From Pipra filicauda (lineage: Eukaryota; Chordata; Aves; Passeriformes; Pipridae), in assembly GCF_003945595.2 (NCBI RefSeq), contig NW_024105087.1, forward strand, positions 1,927,001 to 1,991,000: a stretch of DNA of 64,000 nucleotides. The letters run 5' to 3'. How positions within the stretch are numbered: the stretch's first letter is position 1; every line of letters starts with the position of its first letter. The position numbers were made by a program, and so were the translations under genes. Positions 52,038 through 64,000 of this stretch are shown piece after piece. The notes beneath the pieces are model-generated. The model made no database searches and was not told the DNA's origin. It was given only the letters and a program-made list of their open reading frames with translations.

Positions 52038-55000
52038 GTAGTGTCTTTTTAAAATATGGGAATAGCTTAAAAGATTTTTTTCTGTTCATTGTCAGCCAAC
52101 TGTTTCAAATAAAGAAAGAATGAGGAGTGGAGTATGTATTTATCCCCCTACTAATAATATTTGTCAAATCTTTTCTTACCTACTGCTATTGTGTATGCTA
52201 TCATTTTTGGGCAGCGATGGCAAATGTAAGAGGAGGAGCTCTTGTTTAGACAGAGCATCACACTTCAAACCTATAGAATAGGGATGCCTGTTCTTATGCT
52301 GCAGTTTCCACAGGTAAATGAGTTTGTGTGAAGCCTTGCATACCAGGAGAATTAATTGTTCTTAGAGGGCTTACATGAATTTAATGCTGGTTGGTTTTCA
52401 GCACCAGAGAATTTTTGAGGAAATACAGACAAGTACCGTAGAATAAGAACAGAAGCGAAGTCTTGAAATCTGCTGAAAGAATATTTATGAAAGCCTTTGA
52501 AAGCTGTGCTATAATGGAAAAATTGATCTGGAGGCACTGAATTCTTTTATATAATATAAACTGATCGATATAATGGGTAGCAGTTAAATTAGTCTGTCAG
52601 CTGGAGTGTATCCAAACCATTGAAGTCATGCATGTGTCATGCTAAATAGAAAAGAATCTTTCAATGTAAGAGCTACAGGAATTTAAAAGCCATGGTACCC
52701 CAGAAAAAAATAGGTATGATTTTTTCCCTTTCATTATCTTATAATGGGAACAGCGACCTCACTGCAAAGTACTTCTTTGGGATTAATGACCCAGTGTGGT
52801 TAATGTGTGTGTGCCATCAAGCTTTCCAGTAGGTTATTAATCCCTAGGGAATATCCTACATGTTTGTCATCATTTCTTAAATATATTAGTTAGCAGTGTT
52901 TTTCACACTTGACAAGCCAAAATGTTTAACAAAACAGGATGGTCTTTAATGAAAATCTGTTAAGACTGGATCTCATGGCATATTTTAACATAGCTGTCAT
53001 TTTTGCAATTTTAAAGCCTTAAGTATAAAGGAGAAGTTCCATTTACGTCATATTGACTGCCTACAATTCATTATACAGACACCTTGTTAGACCCTTCTTA
53101 TTTTAATTTTCTCATTGATGAAAATAAATTTACATGAAACTGTGAATTTAAAGTAGATCTTCAGAAAGGATCGCTAGCAGTAATAAATATTCAGTATATA
53201 TTCTTGATTTATACGAACAGAGAAGTAATTCTTTTATGTCAAAGGATGTATTTTTCCTTACACCTATGGGAGGAACTTGTATGATTTTGGTAGCTTTGTC
53301 CTGTATCAATCTAAACTACAAATATCTCTTTATTTCCTCTGCGAGTACACAGATTTAGCAGGCACGTTGTTACTGCTGTAGCTAATGAGTGTATAAACCA
53401 GAATACCATTGTCAGAAGAGATTTGTGTCTTCTGTGTGTCTCCTGTCTGTCAATAAAGCAACTCTAGCTCTAGCTTAAACCAGTGAATCCAGATGTAGTT
53501 TATTTTGCTTTGAATTAAATGGGAACATAGTAGTGAAATATTTTGAAATTGGCAGAACAACAAGGGAAAAGATGATGTGATCAGTAATGCATAATGGCAA
53601 GTGATCACAAGTGCTGAATTCAAATACATTTTAGCACTTACACAAAAAAGGAACCATTTTCCCATTAGATTTTGGGTTTGTTTGTTTGTTTTTAAAAGGA
53701 AATACTTCTAACATAAATCATGGGTTCTCAGCACAGCTAGTATAGCAGAAGCATAATAAAACATTCCTTCAGCAGTGGGAATGATTTCTAGACAGCGTTT
53801 TAGCTTCAGTAGTGCTGACTTGAGTCTTATTTTTCTTTTAATTATTTGTAGCACAGCTGTCAAATAAAACATTAACTAGAAAAATTGTTCTGTCAGAAAG
53901 GGATATCTGAGTGTATATGGTAGAGTTTGATATTACTGTACAGACAGGACAACTCATTTTAAAGGAAACAAAAAAGTTGAGGAACTCTTATGAAATTATT
54001 AATTTTATTTTTTTTACCAGTGTAAAAGAGCAAGATCTTATTTCTTATTTTGATGAAATTGGTCAAAACTTAAGCTGCACAATAGCAAAGTGGAACTAAC
54101 AAGGCAGTGCAACTGCAGGAACGACTGTCACGCAAATGGCCTTGAAAAATGTTTGTTTTCTAGAACAGAACCTATAAACATAGAAATAATTGAAAGGGAG
54201 ATCTCTATAACTCATTGATGTTTATAACATAAACTTCTGTTCTAAAAGTATAAATCGGCTCAGGTAGTTGAATATCTACTGCAATACAACTGAAAATATA
54301 TCACGTAATTATTCTCAAATCTAAACCATGTAATTGACAACTTGGATTTTTAGGGAGAAACCTACACTTGGTAAGATGCTTTTGTATGTTGCCAAAATGT
54401 AGTCTGTGAGTGTTTCACTGCTTGTAGCTGTAAAGTTCAGAAACTTCTTCTGACTAAATCTGTTGACTGGCCACTTGTCTGAGACAAGTGACCCTGCCTC
54501 AGGAATTAAAGCCCTGGTGAGCAGAGGTGGCTGCTGTGGGATGTATTACAGACTTGCAGATATGAGTGAAAGGCTTGATCCCCAAGTTACTCACCCTTCC
54601 ACTGCAAGGTAGATATGCACAGTAGGTGTGCATCCAGGGGTTTGCCCTGTCTGGTTAGAAAAGGCTCATGTGATGGTGCTTCATCTCACATTTTCTCTTG
54701 GAGGATTATAGCAGCTTAATAACTTTTACCAGTGTTTTATTTTTGATTCTGATGTACAGGCTTCCTTTAAATTCCATCTTGTTATGCTGCTTTTTCTCTT
54801 GTTTTTTTGTTTTGTTTTTTTTTTTTCTGGTTTTCTCCACTTTAATGCAATTACCTGTTTGATCTTCTGTTATGAGTCAGGCTGTTAACATTATTTTTGT
54901 TCTTTCCTCAGAACCACTCCCTTAAGTCTTCTGTTCCCATTAAGTTTTATTTATTGGCTGGATACAAATACAGTGCTTTTGTACTGCATAAAAAGAGAGC

Positions 55001-56495
55001 TATGAAATACTCACTACTAGCCATATTAGATGATTGACTAATCATTTTTAATTCATGCACCAAAATATTTTATTAAGATGTGCTTAATTTGAGTCCCCAC
55101 ACTGATTTGTGCTACTTGTTATTTTTAGACACTCTTCAGAACGTTTTATTTCATTTTATTTTTATTTATTTTATTCAGAAATGCAGTAGTCTGCATTTCC
55201 TTTGTATTTTTTGGCCTGTGTTGTTATTCCTTCCAAAACCATCACTCTTTTTCCCTTCTGTTCTTCCTCATTCTTTATTCAGCCCAAAGCACAAATGGAT
55301 GCATGGTCATTTGGGCTTGAGAAACCTGAGGTCACACATTAGAGGCATAACACATCACACTTCCTTGTGTCATTGGGTGCAGAATTTGGCCTGGCCCCTG
55401 TTACCCGGACGGGCCAAGCAGGCACATTAGAAACGTGTGTGCGTATCCTCTGCCCTGTCTTTTCAAGATCTGCCGTTGCTGGGCTTCAGCAAATCCAGTG
55501 AGATGGATTTTAGTGCTTAAATTCTCATTTCATAGGATCATGTGTGCTGCTGGCAGATCCAGAAGCTGGCAGGACACATGACATGTTTGCTGTGTGGGAG
55601 CCAGCCTCCGGCTGGGTGGTGTCGCAGAGCTTGGCCGCGGGCGACCTCACACGTGTTTCCTCTCCCACATGCAAATCCACTATGCATGAGCATCCAAATT
55701 TACATTTTTCTAAAATGTTGTCCTGTTTGGTTAAGGTTAAAAGGTAATAATCATATTCATGTTTGCACATGCTCTTGAATGGCACATTTTTAACTGCCTG
55801 GGCTTTCTTTTTAACGTTTATGACTCTTGTCACTGGTACCAATGTTTGTCCTTTATGCAGTTGGTAAGAGAGTTTTTTCCAGGTCTGTCTTCTGAGCTCT
55901 TTTAAACATTACAGAAATTCTTAAAAGGGAAGGATGCTGATTGAAATAATTGGCAAGTGTTAAAATGGTGATGGAAAAACCTGGATACAGGAGTAATTTT
56001 TCAACTAAATCTCCTTTTGTCTGTTTAAGGAGATGCTTGAATGCTGCACATGCTGTATTTTCTAGGTAGCTCCCACGCTACCAATTTCCTCTGGGTCCTG
56101 AGTGTTCTATAATTCTTATTACATTCCCCACATTGTCATCAGATTTGCATTCTTACTGGTACTTTTATCAGTAAACTTACCTTAAACTTGTCTTGAAAGA
56201 GAATCCCATCATATTTCCTGTTTGTAAACATACAGATTTAAAAAAAAGCATCTGGCACATTTGGCCTTTCAATAAAGTATAATACTTGTAGGCTGCAAGT
56301 ATTTTTTGTATGGACTGTGTGGACTACTGCACTTTTCAATAACTTTCCACCAAATAAATAAAGAAAAAGTAGTACTACAGTTCTTCTTTGAACCTTTTTT
56401 TGATAACACAAATATTTCTAAAATACATTATAATGTATTTTATTTGCCTTAGAATAAAATAGTAGTTTTAAAGGGATCAATTTTATGTGTTTCAG
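52038..56495 (+). other. LRBA: LRBA intron between exons E and F
   Basis: About 4.5 kb, from GTAGTG to the acceptor GTTTCAG (56489-56495). It is AT-rich throughout except for a GC-richer patch at about 55340-55680 that has an exon-like open frame (see findings). A pyrimidine-rich stretch runs near 54780-54835. No mobile element was recognised. Confidence 0.85.
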
Positions 56496-56663
56496 GTAAA
56501 CTGATACAAGTGGTGTTTGGACACTGGGATGTTGTAACCTGTCTTGCTCGTTCTGAGTCCTATATTGGAGGAAATTGTTACATCCTCTCAGGGTCACGTG
56601 ATGCAACATTGCTGCTCTGGTACTGGAATGGCAAAACCAACATCATTGGTGATAATCCAAGAG
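56496..56663 (+). CDS. LRBA: LRBA exon F: WD40 repeat
   Basis: Internal coding exon of 168 nt, phase 1 at both ends, 55 full codons. It reads KLIQVVFGHWDVVTCLARSE, then SYIGGNCYILSGSRDATLLL, then WYWNGKTNIIGDNPR, and leaves one base into the next codon. This is a textbook WD repeat: the GH motif (FGHWD), the SGSRD turn and the LLLWYW end. The GGNCYILSGSRD form matches LRBA, where NBEA has GGDCYIVSGSRD from memory. The acceptor is TTTCAG and the donor GTAAGC (56664). The remaining WD repeats, about 180 codons by comparison with the family, lie beyond the window. Confidence 0.95.
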
Positions 56664-59600
56664 GTAAGCAAAACCAAGAAAACCTGTTTTATAAGGATTT
56701 TGTCTCAAAATAGCTTGAATGAACACTTTGCAGGACAAAATTTTAAGTAACAATGGTGTCAAAGTACAGTGCTTCTTTTTTTTGTAGTTGTGACGAGCTC
56801 TAGTTAAAAGAATTGAGGGTAAACAGTGTTTGCTTTGCAGCGTAAGTAGAACTATTTTTTAAAGTTATAGGATACTGAACATTACAAATACATTTCTTCT
56901 TGTCATTCATTCAATTGGGAAGGAGTGGCTCCAAGAGTGAGAGAAGGGAACTCATTTTTTATATTTCTTATTCAGTCTGAGTAAATATTTTTTCTCACGA
57001 CAATACAGTTTCATTAAGTATCTGCATTTGAGTTGTTTAGAACAAAAAATACTGTACATCAGTCCAGTGCATGCAGCTGTAATCTTATGCCTGTAAGTTC
57101 TACAGTGGTTTCATCTGCTGTTTAAAATCACCCTTGGCTATCAATAGAGTTACGTGGACAGTGAATTTTAACTTGGAGTAATGTCATTCTAACAAGATGT
57201 GTAACAGCCTGAGCAGGACACTTAGGTGAAAGAAGGGGGACACATGGGGCATATTAAAGAAGCAAGCTTAAAACTTTTTTAGTTTAACACTTTGGTAGGG
57301 TGCTGCATGCCTAATCCTTGCTCTTACATAGCAGGCACTTTAACTGGTTCCAGTGCAAGCAGCAGGGCTCATAACAGGGCTCATACTGTATAACCAGACT
57401 AATAAGTCAGCTGCTGCAACCTAAATCAGTTTTAACCCCTCCCCACCCAAACTCACCTTGTACTTGCCAAATAATTTGATCTCTCACAGGAGTGAGAGGC
57501 TTTCAAGACAGCTTGTGAGAGCTTACATACATAAATATAGGGGCACATCATAGCCAAACAGAGGTCATGTTCAGCCAAAAATAAAATGCCTTGAATAGAA
57601 GGGGTGAGAAACAGTATATTCTGCCTTAAAAAAGTGTGTTTGTTAGATTTTCTGCCATTCAGTTAAGGTCTTCTCTGACCCTGCTTAAATACTAGTGAAA
57701 ACATACCTGCTGTATGCAGAGAACAAAATGGACATCTGGAAAACAAGAAGTGGTAGTAGATCTGTCATATATTGCAGTTACAGCTGGCATACAATTTCAT
57801 ATAATTTAAACAGGATCTGACATCTTCCAAATTAATTGATTTGGTAAAGTTATGTGTTCCGTATTCAATCTGCTACTCAGCTGGAGTTATTTGAATTTGA
57901 AACACAGAGGTGGTTTGACTGAAATTGCATCCTTTGAACTACTTTGACGAAGCACAACTAATTAATATCAGGATGAATATCTGCATTTAACTTGAAAATT
58001 ATTTCATGTTGACTGGGAAAACTCTTCAAAAATTGAATAAGATACAGCTCAGTTCATGCAGTTGCAGAATCTTAAGGCAGAGGATGTGAGCGAACTATCC
58101 CTATTATCCTCCTAAGCAGCCTGGTTCAAGAGATGGGAGTTTTTCTGGGAAGTAGATAGCAGAATTTTCTGAGCATCTCTACATAAAATGTGGCTTTGGT
58201 CGAGGGACAAAGTCTCTGTGAATCCTTCATATGTATTTTGCAATCTCTCAATTTAAAGAAAATGCAAACTCTGCACTATTTTTGCAGTGCTTGTAAACTT
58301 GGAAACTCCAAAGAGTCGGTGCAGGGAACTTAAGAGCTTGACAGTCAAGCTGTTCTTGCCTGAAGAACAAAACTGCCCTTTTGAGGAGAAAATCCTGAAT
58401 ATTGCACTGGTGTGAAGCAATGAACAGTTGTCTCCTTACTGTGTTTTCAAGGCCTATGAGTGCAGCCCATCTTTGCAGATTCCCAGGCTTGCCCTGAGAA
58501 GTTGGACTTGTTGCACAATTCCCAGGCTTGCCTCCTGTCTGAACAAGACCTTGAGGTTATGGGCTCCTTTATGACCTTAACAGATCACGTGCTGAAATTT
58601 TGTACCTAGTATCTGACTCAAATAGGTAGATTTTGTTAAATTCTATTGATAATTTGAATGCAAATTTCTAACAAAATTTTGCAGTTTTCAAAGTTAATAC
58701 TAGGCTATTATAACTGCTGTTTAAAATCAAACAGTAGCTACCTGGTAAGTCTCTTTGTTTGCAGTTCTACTAAACTGGTACTTTTAGGGACTTGCAATGG
58801 CTCCTGTGTTTACTAGTTGCCATTATGTAGGGTTTTTTGTGATATAGTGTGCTGGAAGCCTTTGTTATGAGTTGGAATCTCATGGCACTATACATAGGCT
58901 TAGACATGGGTATAGTAAAAGACAGATTCTGCTTCAAAGAGATGCTAATCTGGGGTGTTTAATTTTTACCAGAAATTGCTGTCTGTAGGCTTCTCTGTTC
59001 AGTCAAAATTTTTTTGAAAAGACAAATAAAAAGAGCTGTTTCTGCTTAGTTCTGATTTTGTTAGAAATGGAAGGAACCAGCACACTTGTTGGGTTTTGAG
59101 CCCTGTTACTGCAACTGTAACCTCTATCCATTTGTGGGATGTTAGATATCTAACTGGTCTAATGTGTTTCTGTATTTGAAGCTTTTTTTACCTCTAAATA
59201 CAGTTTACTTGTGCTTTCAATGAGAACTACTCATTGGAATTTTAGATACTCTCACAGTTGATACTTCTTTTCTATTTTTTTCTCTGTTTAATTATCTCTA
59301 ATTTCCATCTTAAAATGACTTTACAGCAACATGCATCCAATGGCACTCTGCCAAATCATGATGCCAGAGCAATTTTAACAGAAATAATTTAGAACTGGAG
59401 CGTGTATTTCCTCTTTTCATAGTACCTATTGCCTCTGATATACATCAGTCAGCAGGCTGGTATGATCTATCTACCCTAAATACTATACCATTAGGCACCC
59501 ATTAGTCCACCAGATATATTTTATTTAGGTTCATTTATCTGGTTTCCTTACTTTACAAAGCACTGAATTCTGGATTTCTGGCTGAGTATATTCATGTTTT

Positions 59601-60784
59601 GGAATGATACTTAACTCAAACTGACAAGCCAGGTGGGCTATAGCACTTTGATAAATAAGTATTTGGTTTGATATTCTTTATCAAGGACAATTTTCTGGCT
59701 AACTGGGCTGTATGGAAAAATTCCTTACATTTTTGATTTAACAGAAGAAATATGTTATTGAAATATTAATTATTTATGTTCTTTAATTTTTAACTTTGAG
59801 GCTGATTTCTTAAATTACACCTATGCAGTGTCACTGTCTATTTAGTTTCTCCTTGATAACTCTAGAATGCATTGATCAACGTAAAACAAATCTGACAAAT
59901 TTAAATCTCAAAGATATGAAATTTCTGTGTGGGACACATCTGCTGGAAACTATTTTTATTCTTCACAAAACAGCTTGATTACATTTAGGTTAAGTCATTT
60001 TTTCCTTCTCAAATTAAAACCTGAAATTCAAAAAATATTTCATCATGCTCTTTGATCAAATGTATAGAGTTTTTTTTCTTTCTAAATTAATTGGTTTTGA
60101 AAATGTAAAAGTGTGGCAGTACTTCACTTTGGAGCACAGGCTTTTTCTAATGCAGAAATGTTTCTGTGGACAATTTCTGACCAAGCCTTGGAATAATTCA
60201 GAACAGAGCAGCAGATCTGAAGTAGTTGTATCCTTTAGAATAGCCCTGAGCCGTTTTGCGTTCACATTAATTAGCATAATTTACTGTGGAGATGTAAAAT
60301 CACTTTGCATAGCATAAGGGGCTTTTCTTTTTCTCCTTGGCATGTGGCTTGCTTTGGGCAGATGGAGGAGGTAGGAGGGAGAGGATGTAACCCTCTCCTT
60401 GGTACTCCTTGAAGCCCATGTGTGATCTGTGTCACGAAGTTGGTTTTTGCATAGTTAGAGGCTCCAAGGTAGCACTTGGGGATGTGACATTATGCACCAG
60501 GACGTGTGTGGTAGAGTGTGTACGGGTTCCTGGGAGAGGGCCACGTTTTTTGCTTCCCCAGCATAATGTGGTGGAGATGGAGGGGAGGCGAGAAGTGTGG
60601 GGTGGGAGGAGGAACTGTGTGATGGCTGGAGAAAAGAGATGAGAGGATTCATTTGCATACAAATGGTGTGCATCACTTTCAGATCCCACTTTCGCTTTGA
60701 AGATCAAGTGGCAACTCCTAGTGTTTGACCATTTCCTAGGTTGAGGGATTGCATTTTCCTTTGTAATCACAAAACCATAGGAAG
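56664..60784 (+). other. LRBA: LRBA intron after exon F, unique part
   Basis: Non-coding sequence with no exon continuing the WD40 domain and no recognised mobile element. Minor features are a 15-bp direct repeat of ATTCCCAGGCTTGCC near 58480 and 58520, and the inverted repeat CATTTG-CATA-CAAATG (60650-60665), which holds a POU octamer. A purine-rich patch at 60360-60640 opens short frames on both strands without family resemblance. Confidence 0.75.
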
Positions 60785-61785
60785 CAGGGCGGGCATGAGC
60801 TTTAGTCACCTGATCTATTCTCTTTTCCCAAAGAAGGCTTAACTACGCCAAAAGCATTCTCCACTGATGTTTGTCCAATCTTCTCTTAAAAACTTCAACA
60901 AATACATTTTGGAGCCTTAGAAGCCCTGTCCTTAGCAGACTTTTTCAAGCCTAGTATCCAGTTTTCTTTTTGCAGCAGTTGCATTCTGTCATCTTTTATC
61001 TGCTTTTTGTTTGTGTAGAGAACAGATTATTTCCTTCTTGCAACAATCTCCGGTTATTTGGATTGCTATGACCTGCAATTCTTTGCCTCCAACTTTAATA
61101 ACTCAATTCTTTGTCTTTTGCCGTAAGTTGTGTTTTTCCAGACATCAGATTTTTTTTGGTGTTCCTTTCTTCAGTTGACTGTCTTCCTCAAAGTAGACCC
61201 AGGAATGCAGTTGAAGGCTTTCCAGTAATAAGTAGAAAACAACCTGTTTTACAGACCATGTTTGTTTCGAAACAGCATGACAGTGTTGATAGTTTGAAGT
61301 GTATGAGCCAGTATGAATTTCAGTGTTTTCTGAAGAGCCACCATCTACTCACTTGTTTCTCCTTCTCTTTGTAGTTTAGCTGTGGAATCTTGTCTTTAAA
61401 CTTTCTGAATTGTATTCTTTTTAGACTGTTTCTCCAGTCTGTTAAACTTATTTGGAATCCTCCAGCCTTCAGCGACTCATGTTTGCAAATATATTTTGCA
61501 GTCTTATTCTATCAGATTGGTCATTAAAGAAAATATTAGCTAGTACACAGTTCAGGAATGCCCATCAATACATTTACCATTTTGACAGTGAATAACTTTC
61601 TGAATATAGCTTTCCAATGTATAATAGCATCTTCTGAATGTCTGCTTCCCTATTTTCTTTGAGAAATTACTCATGTGGAACAGTGCTAGCGTTCTTACTA
61701 AAGTAAAAATATATGATGTCTTCCTGAATACATGTCTTGTTACTTGGCCATTGCAAGAAAAAAATCACTTTGACATGATTTGTTC
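60785..61785 (-). mobile_element. Ancient, decayed CR1/L3-type LINE, antisense
   Basis: On the minus strand this stretch follows, in order, the 3' part of old CR1/L3-type elements known from reptiles and birds. On the plus strand one meets the 3'-end-like words TTTGTCCAATCTTCTCTTAA (near 60870), GAACAGATTATTTCCTTC (near 61020), GACTGTTTCTCCAGTCTGTT (near 61425), TTTTGACAGTGAATAACTTT (near 61580), CTTACTAAAGTAAAAATATA (near 61695) and TTTGACATGATTTGTTC (61769-61785). The collinear order of these degenerate matches is the evidence. The reading frame is destroyed by many stops and indels, so this is an old copy. The right edge is where the younger CR1 has inserted; the left edge is approximate. 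Confidence 0.7.
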
Positions 61786-61789
61786 AGAA

Positions 61790-64000
61790 CATAGAATCAT
61801 CACAGAACCATAGAATCAGCCAAGTTAGAAGGGACCTCTGAGATCAAGTCCAACCCTTGATCCACTACCATTGTGGTTACTAGACCATGGCACTAAGTTC
61901 CACATCCAGTCTCATCTTAAAAACCTCCAGGGGTGGAGAATCCACCACTTCCCTGGGCAGCCCATTCCAATGCCTGATTACCCCTTCTGTAAAGAATTTC
62001 TTCCTAATAACTAACCTAAACCTTCCCTGGAAGAGCTTAAGACCATGCCCTCTTGTCCTGCTGCTGGTTGCCTGGGAGAAGAGACCAACCCCCATCTGGC
62101 TACAACCTCCTTTCAGGGAGTTGTAGAGAGTGATGAGGTCTCCCCTGAGCCTTCTCTTCTCCAGGCTGAACAACCCCAGCTCCCTCAGCCTCTCCTCATA
62201 GGACTTGTGCTCAAGTCCCTTCACCAGCCTCATTGCTCTTCTCTGGATCCACTCCAGCACCTCAATATCCTTCCTGAACTGAGGGGCCCAGAACTGGACA
62301 CAGCACTCCAGGTGTGGCCTCACCAGCACTGAGTACAGGGGGACAGTCACTTCCCTGGTCCTGCTGGTCACACTGTTCCTGATCCAGGCCAGGATGCCAT
62401 TGGCCTTCTTGGCCACCTGGGCACACTGCTGGCTCCTGTTCAGCTTCCTGTCAATCCAAACTTCAGGTCCCTTTCTTCATGACTTCTCTCCAGCCACTCT
62501 GTTCCCAGCCTGTAGCACTGCAGGGGGTTGTTGTGGCCAAAGTGCAGGACCCGGCACTTGGCCTTGTTGAACCTCATCCCGTTGGAATCAGCCCAACTCT
62601 CCACCCTGTCCAGGTCTCTCTGCAGAGCCCTCCTGCCTTCCAGCTGATTGACACTCCTCCCCCCCAGCTTAGTGTCATCTGCAAATTTGCTAATGGTACA
62701 CTCAATCCCCTCATCCACATCTTCAGTGAAGATATTAAACAGAACTGGGCCCAACACTGATCCCTGGGGGACACCACTAGTGACCGGCTGCCAACTGGAT
62801 GCAGCACCGTTCCCCACCACTCTCTGGGCCCGGCCCTCCAGCCAGTTCTTAACCCAGCACAGAGTGCCCCTGTCCAAGCCATGGGCTGTAGCTTTTTCAG
62901 GAGGATGCTGTGGGAGACGGTGTCAAAGGCTTTGCTGAAGTCCAGGTAGACACATCCACAGCCTTCCCCTCATCCACCAGGTGGGTCACCTGATCATAAA
63001 AGGAGATCAGGTTGGTCAGACAGGACCTGCCCTTCCTAAAGCTGTGCTGGCTGGGTCTGATCCCTTGTCCATCCTGTAGGTGCTGTGTGATTGCACTGAG
63101 GATGACCTGCTCCACAACCTTGCCAGGCACTGAGGTCAGGCTGATGGGCCTGTAGTTTCCCAGGTCCTCCTTCTGGCCCTTTTAATGGATGGGTGTGACA
63201 TTCACCAACTTCCAGTCATCTGGGACCTCCCCAGTGAGCCAGGACTGTCGGTAGATGATGGAGAGCGGCTTGGCAAGCTCTTCCACCAGCTCCCTCATCA
63301 CTCTTGGGTGGATCCCATCTAGTCCCATAGACTTGTGGGGATCCAAGTGGCTCAGCACGTCACTAACTGTTTCCTCTTGGATTATAGGGGGGTATTCAGA
63401 TTCTTATCTCTTTCTACAAGCTCCAGAAGCCAGCTGTCCTCAGGACAACCTGTCTTACTGTTGAAAACTGAGGTAAAGAAGGTGTGTTAAATACCTCAGC
63501 CTTTTCCTCATCTTTGATAACTGTGTTCCCACCCATGTCCAATAAATAATGGAGGTTTTCCTTGTCCCTCCTGTTGCTATTGATGTATCTGTAGAAGAAT
63601 TTTTTGTTATCCTTCACAAAAGTGGCAAGATTGAGCTCAAATTGTGCCTTTGTCTCTCTAATTTTCTTTCTGCAAGACCTAACTATATTCCTAAATTCTT
63701 CCTGAGTAGCCAACCCTTTTTTCCGGAATCAGTAAGCTCTCTTTTTTACCCTAATTTCCTTCAAAATCTCTCTGTTCAGCCAGACTGGTTGTCTGCCCCA
63801 CCAGCTTGCCTTTTGGCAGACTGGGACAGCCTGCTCCTGTGCTTTCAAGACTTCATTCTTGAAGCATGTCCATCCCTCCTGGACCCCTTTGTTTTCAAGG
63901 GTTGTTTCCCAGGTTACACTCTGAACTAGTCTTCTGAATCAGCCGAAATCTGCCCTCTGGAGGTCCAGCATAGAGGTTTTATTGATGGCCCTCCTTGCAT
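61790..64000 (-). mobile_element. Younger CR1 LINE, antisense, runs past window edge
   Basis: The element's 3' end faces left: CATAGAATC at 61790-61798 and again at 61809-61817 are minus-strand copies of the CR1 terminal octamer ATTCTRTG. More than 2.2 kb of body follows, covering the 3' UTR and most of the reverse transcriptase region. The 5' portion with the endonuclease lies beyond 64000. The copy is far better preserved than the older CR1 it interrupts, but it is not intact: the coding frame changes several times. CR1 elements move by target-primed reverse transcription and usually leave no poly(A) tail or clear target-site duplication, which fits what is seen. Confidence 0.95.
61880..63713 (-). 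pseudogene. CR1 ORF2 reverse transcriptase, frameshifted
   Basis: Minus-strand pieces in order: 63713-63414 (pre-RT linker with FFYRYINSNRRDKENL), a middle region out of one frame, 63130-62897 (PGKVVEQVIL and SFRKGRSCLTNL), 62877-62440 ([10 protein letters not shown], the catalytic FADDTKLGG, and the thumb segment [17 protein letters not shown]) and 62416-61880 (C-terminal region with [14 protein letters not shown] and [20 protein letters not shown]). The frame shifts near 63470, just before the first catalytic aspartate motif (about 62955), near 62880 and near 62440. Both YxDD-type and first-aspartate motifs can be traced, but no single frame spans them, so this copy cannot make an active enzyme. 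Family: non-LTR retrotransposon RT, CR1 clade. Confidence 0.9.

Noticed and set aside
60432..60809. 125-codon minus-strand open frame
   Set aside because: It lies in a purine/pyrimidine-biased patch opposite other open frames. Composition explains it, and no domain or splice context supports a gene.

Overview
The window is vertebrate nuclear DNA, most likely from a bird. The only protein-coding gene I can support is the 3' part of LRBA (LPS-responsive beige-like anchor protein) on the + strand. Six exons joined by canonical GT-AG introns encode about 274 residues in one continuous reading frame, running from the end of the BEACH domain into the C-terminal WD40 repeats. The avian call rests on three things: CR1 LINEs whose 3' ends carry the octamer ATTCTRTG, the scarcity of other interspersed repeats, and moderate intron sizes. 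A crocodile or turtle, which also carry CR1, cannot be fully excluded. I cannot name the species.

Layout. Bases 1-26923 are the end of a long intron. It holds a perfect 291-bp tandem duplication (8349-8928), a CpG island (about 16165-16500), a 36-bp-unit minisatellite (about 16630-16975), a possible hAT remnant ending at 6007, and a 37-base A tract. Exon A (26924-27091) ends the BEACH domain. A 15-kb intron leads to exon B (42082-42171), exon C (45485-45662, with an in-frame alternative acceptor 15 nt upstream), exon D (48334-48396), exon E (51882-52037) and exon F (56496-56663). Several intronic blocks look like conserved non-coding DNA, the best being the 0.5 kb just downstream of exon D, which contains a palindromic double octamer. 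A short CR1 3' fragment lies at 51110-51272. The last 7.3 kb are intronic: an ancient, decayed antisense CR1 (about 60785-61785) broken by a younger antisense CR1 (61790 to beyond the window edge) with frameshifted reverse transcriptase. The last roughly 180 codons of LRBA and its 3' UTR lie beyond position 64000.

How it fits together. The exons encode one module of a very large BEACH-WD40 scaffold that acts in vesicle traffic and, in mammals, protects CTLA4 from lysosomal degradation. In human, LRBA hosts the developmental gene MAB21L2 in an intron upstream of this part. MAB21L2 itself is not in this window, but enhancers for such a nested gene could account for the intronic CpG island and homeodomain/POU-rich blocks. 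That link is inference.

I found no operon, CRISPR array, phage, RNA gene or undescribed multi-gene system. The observations most worth following are the tandem acceptor of exon C, the perfect 291-bp duplication, the intronic CpG island next to the minisatellite, and the octamer palindrome.
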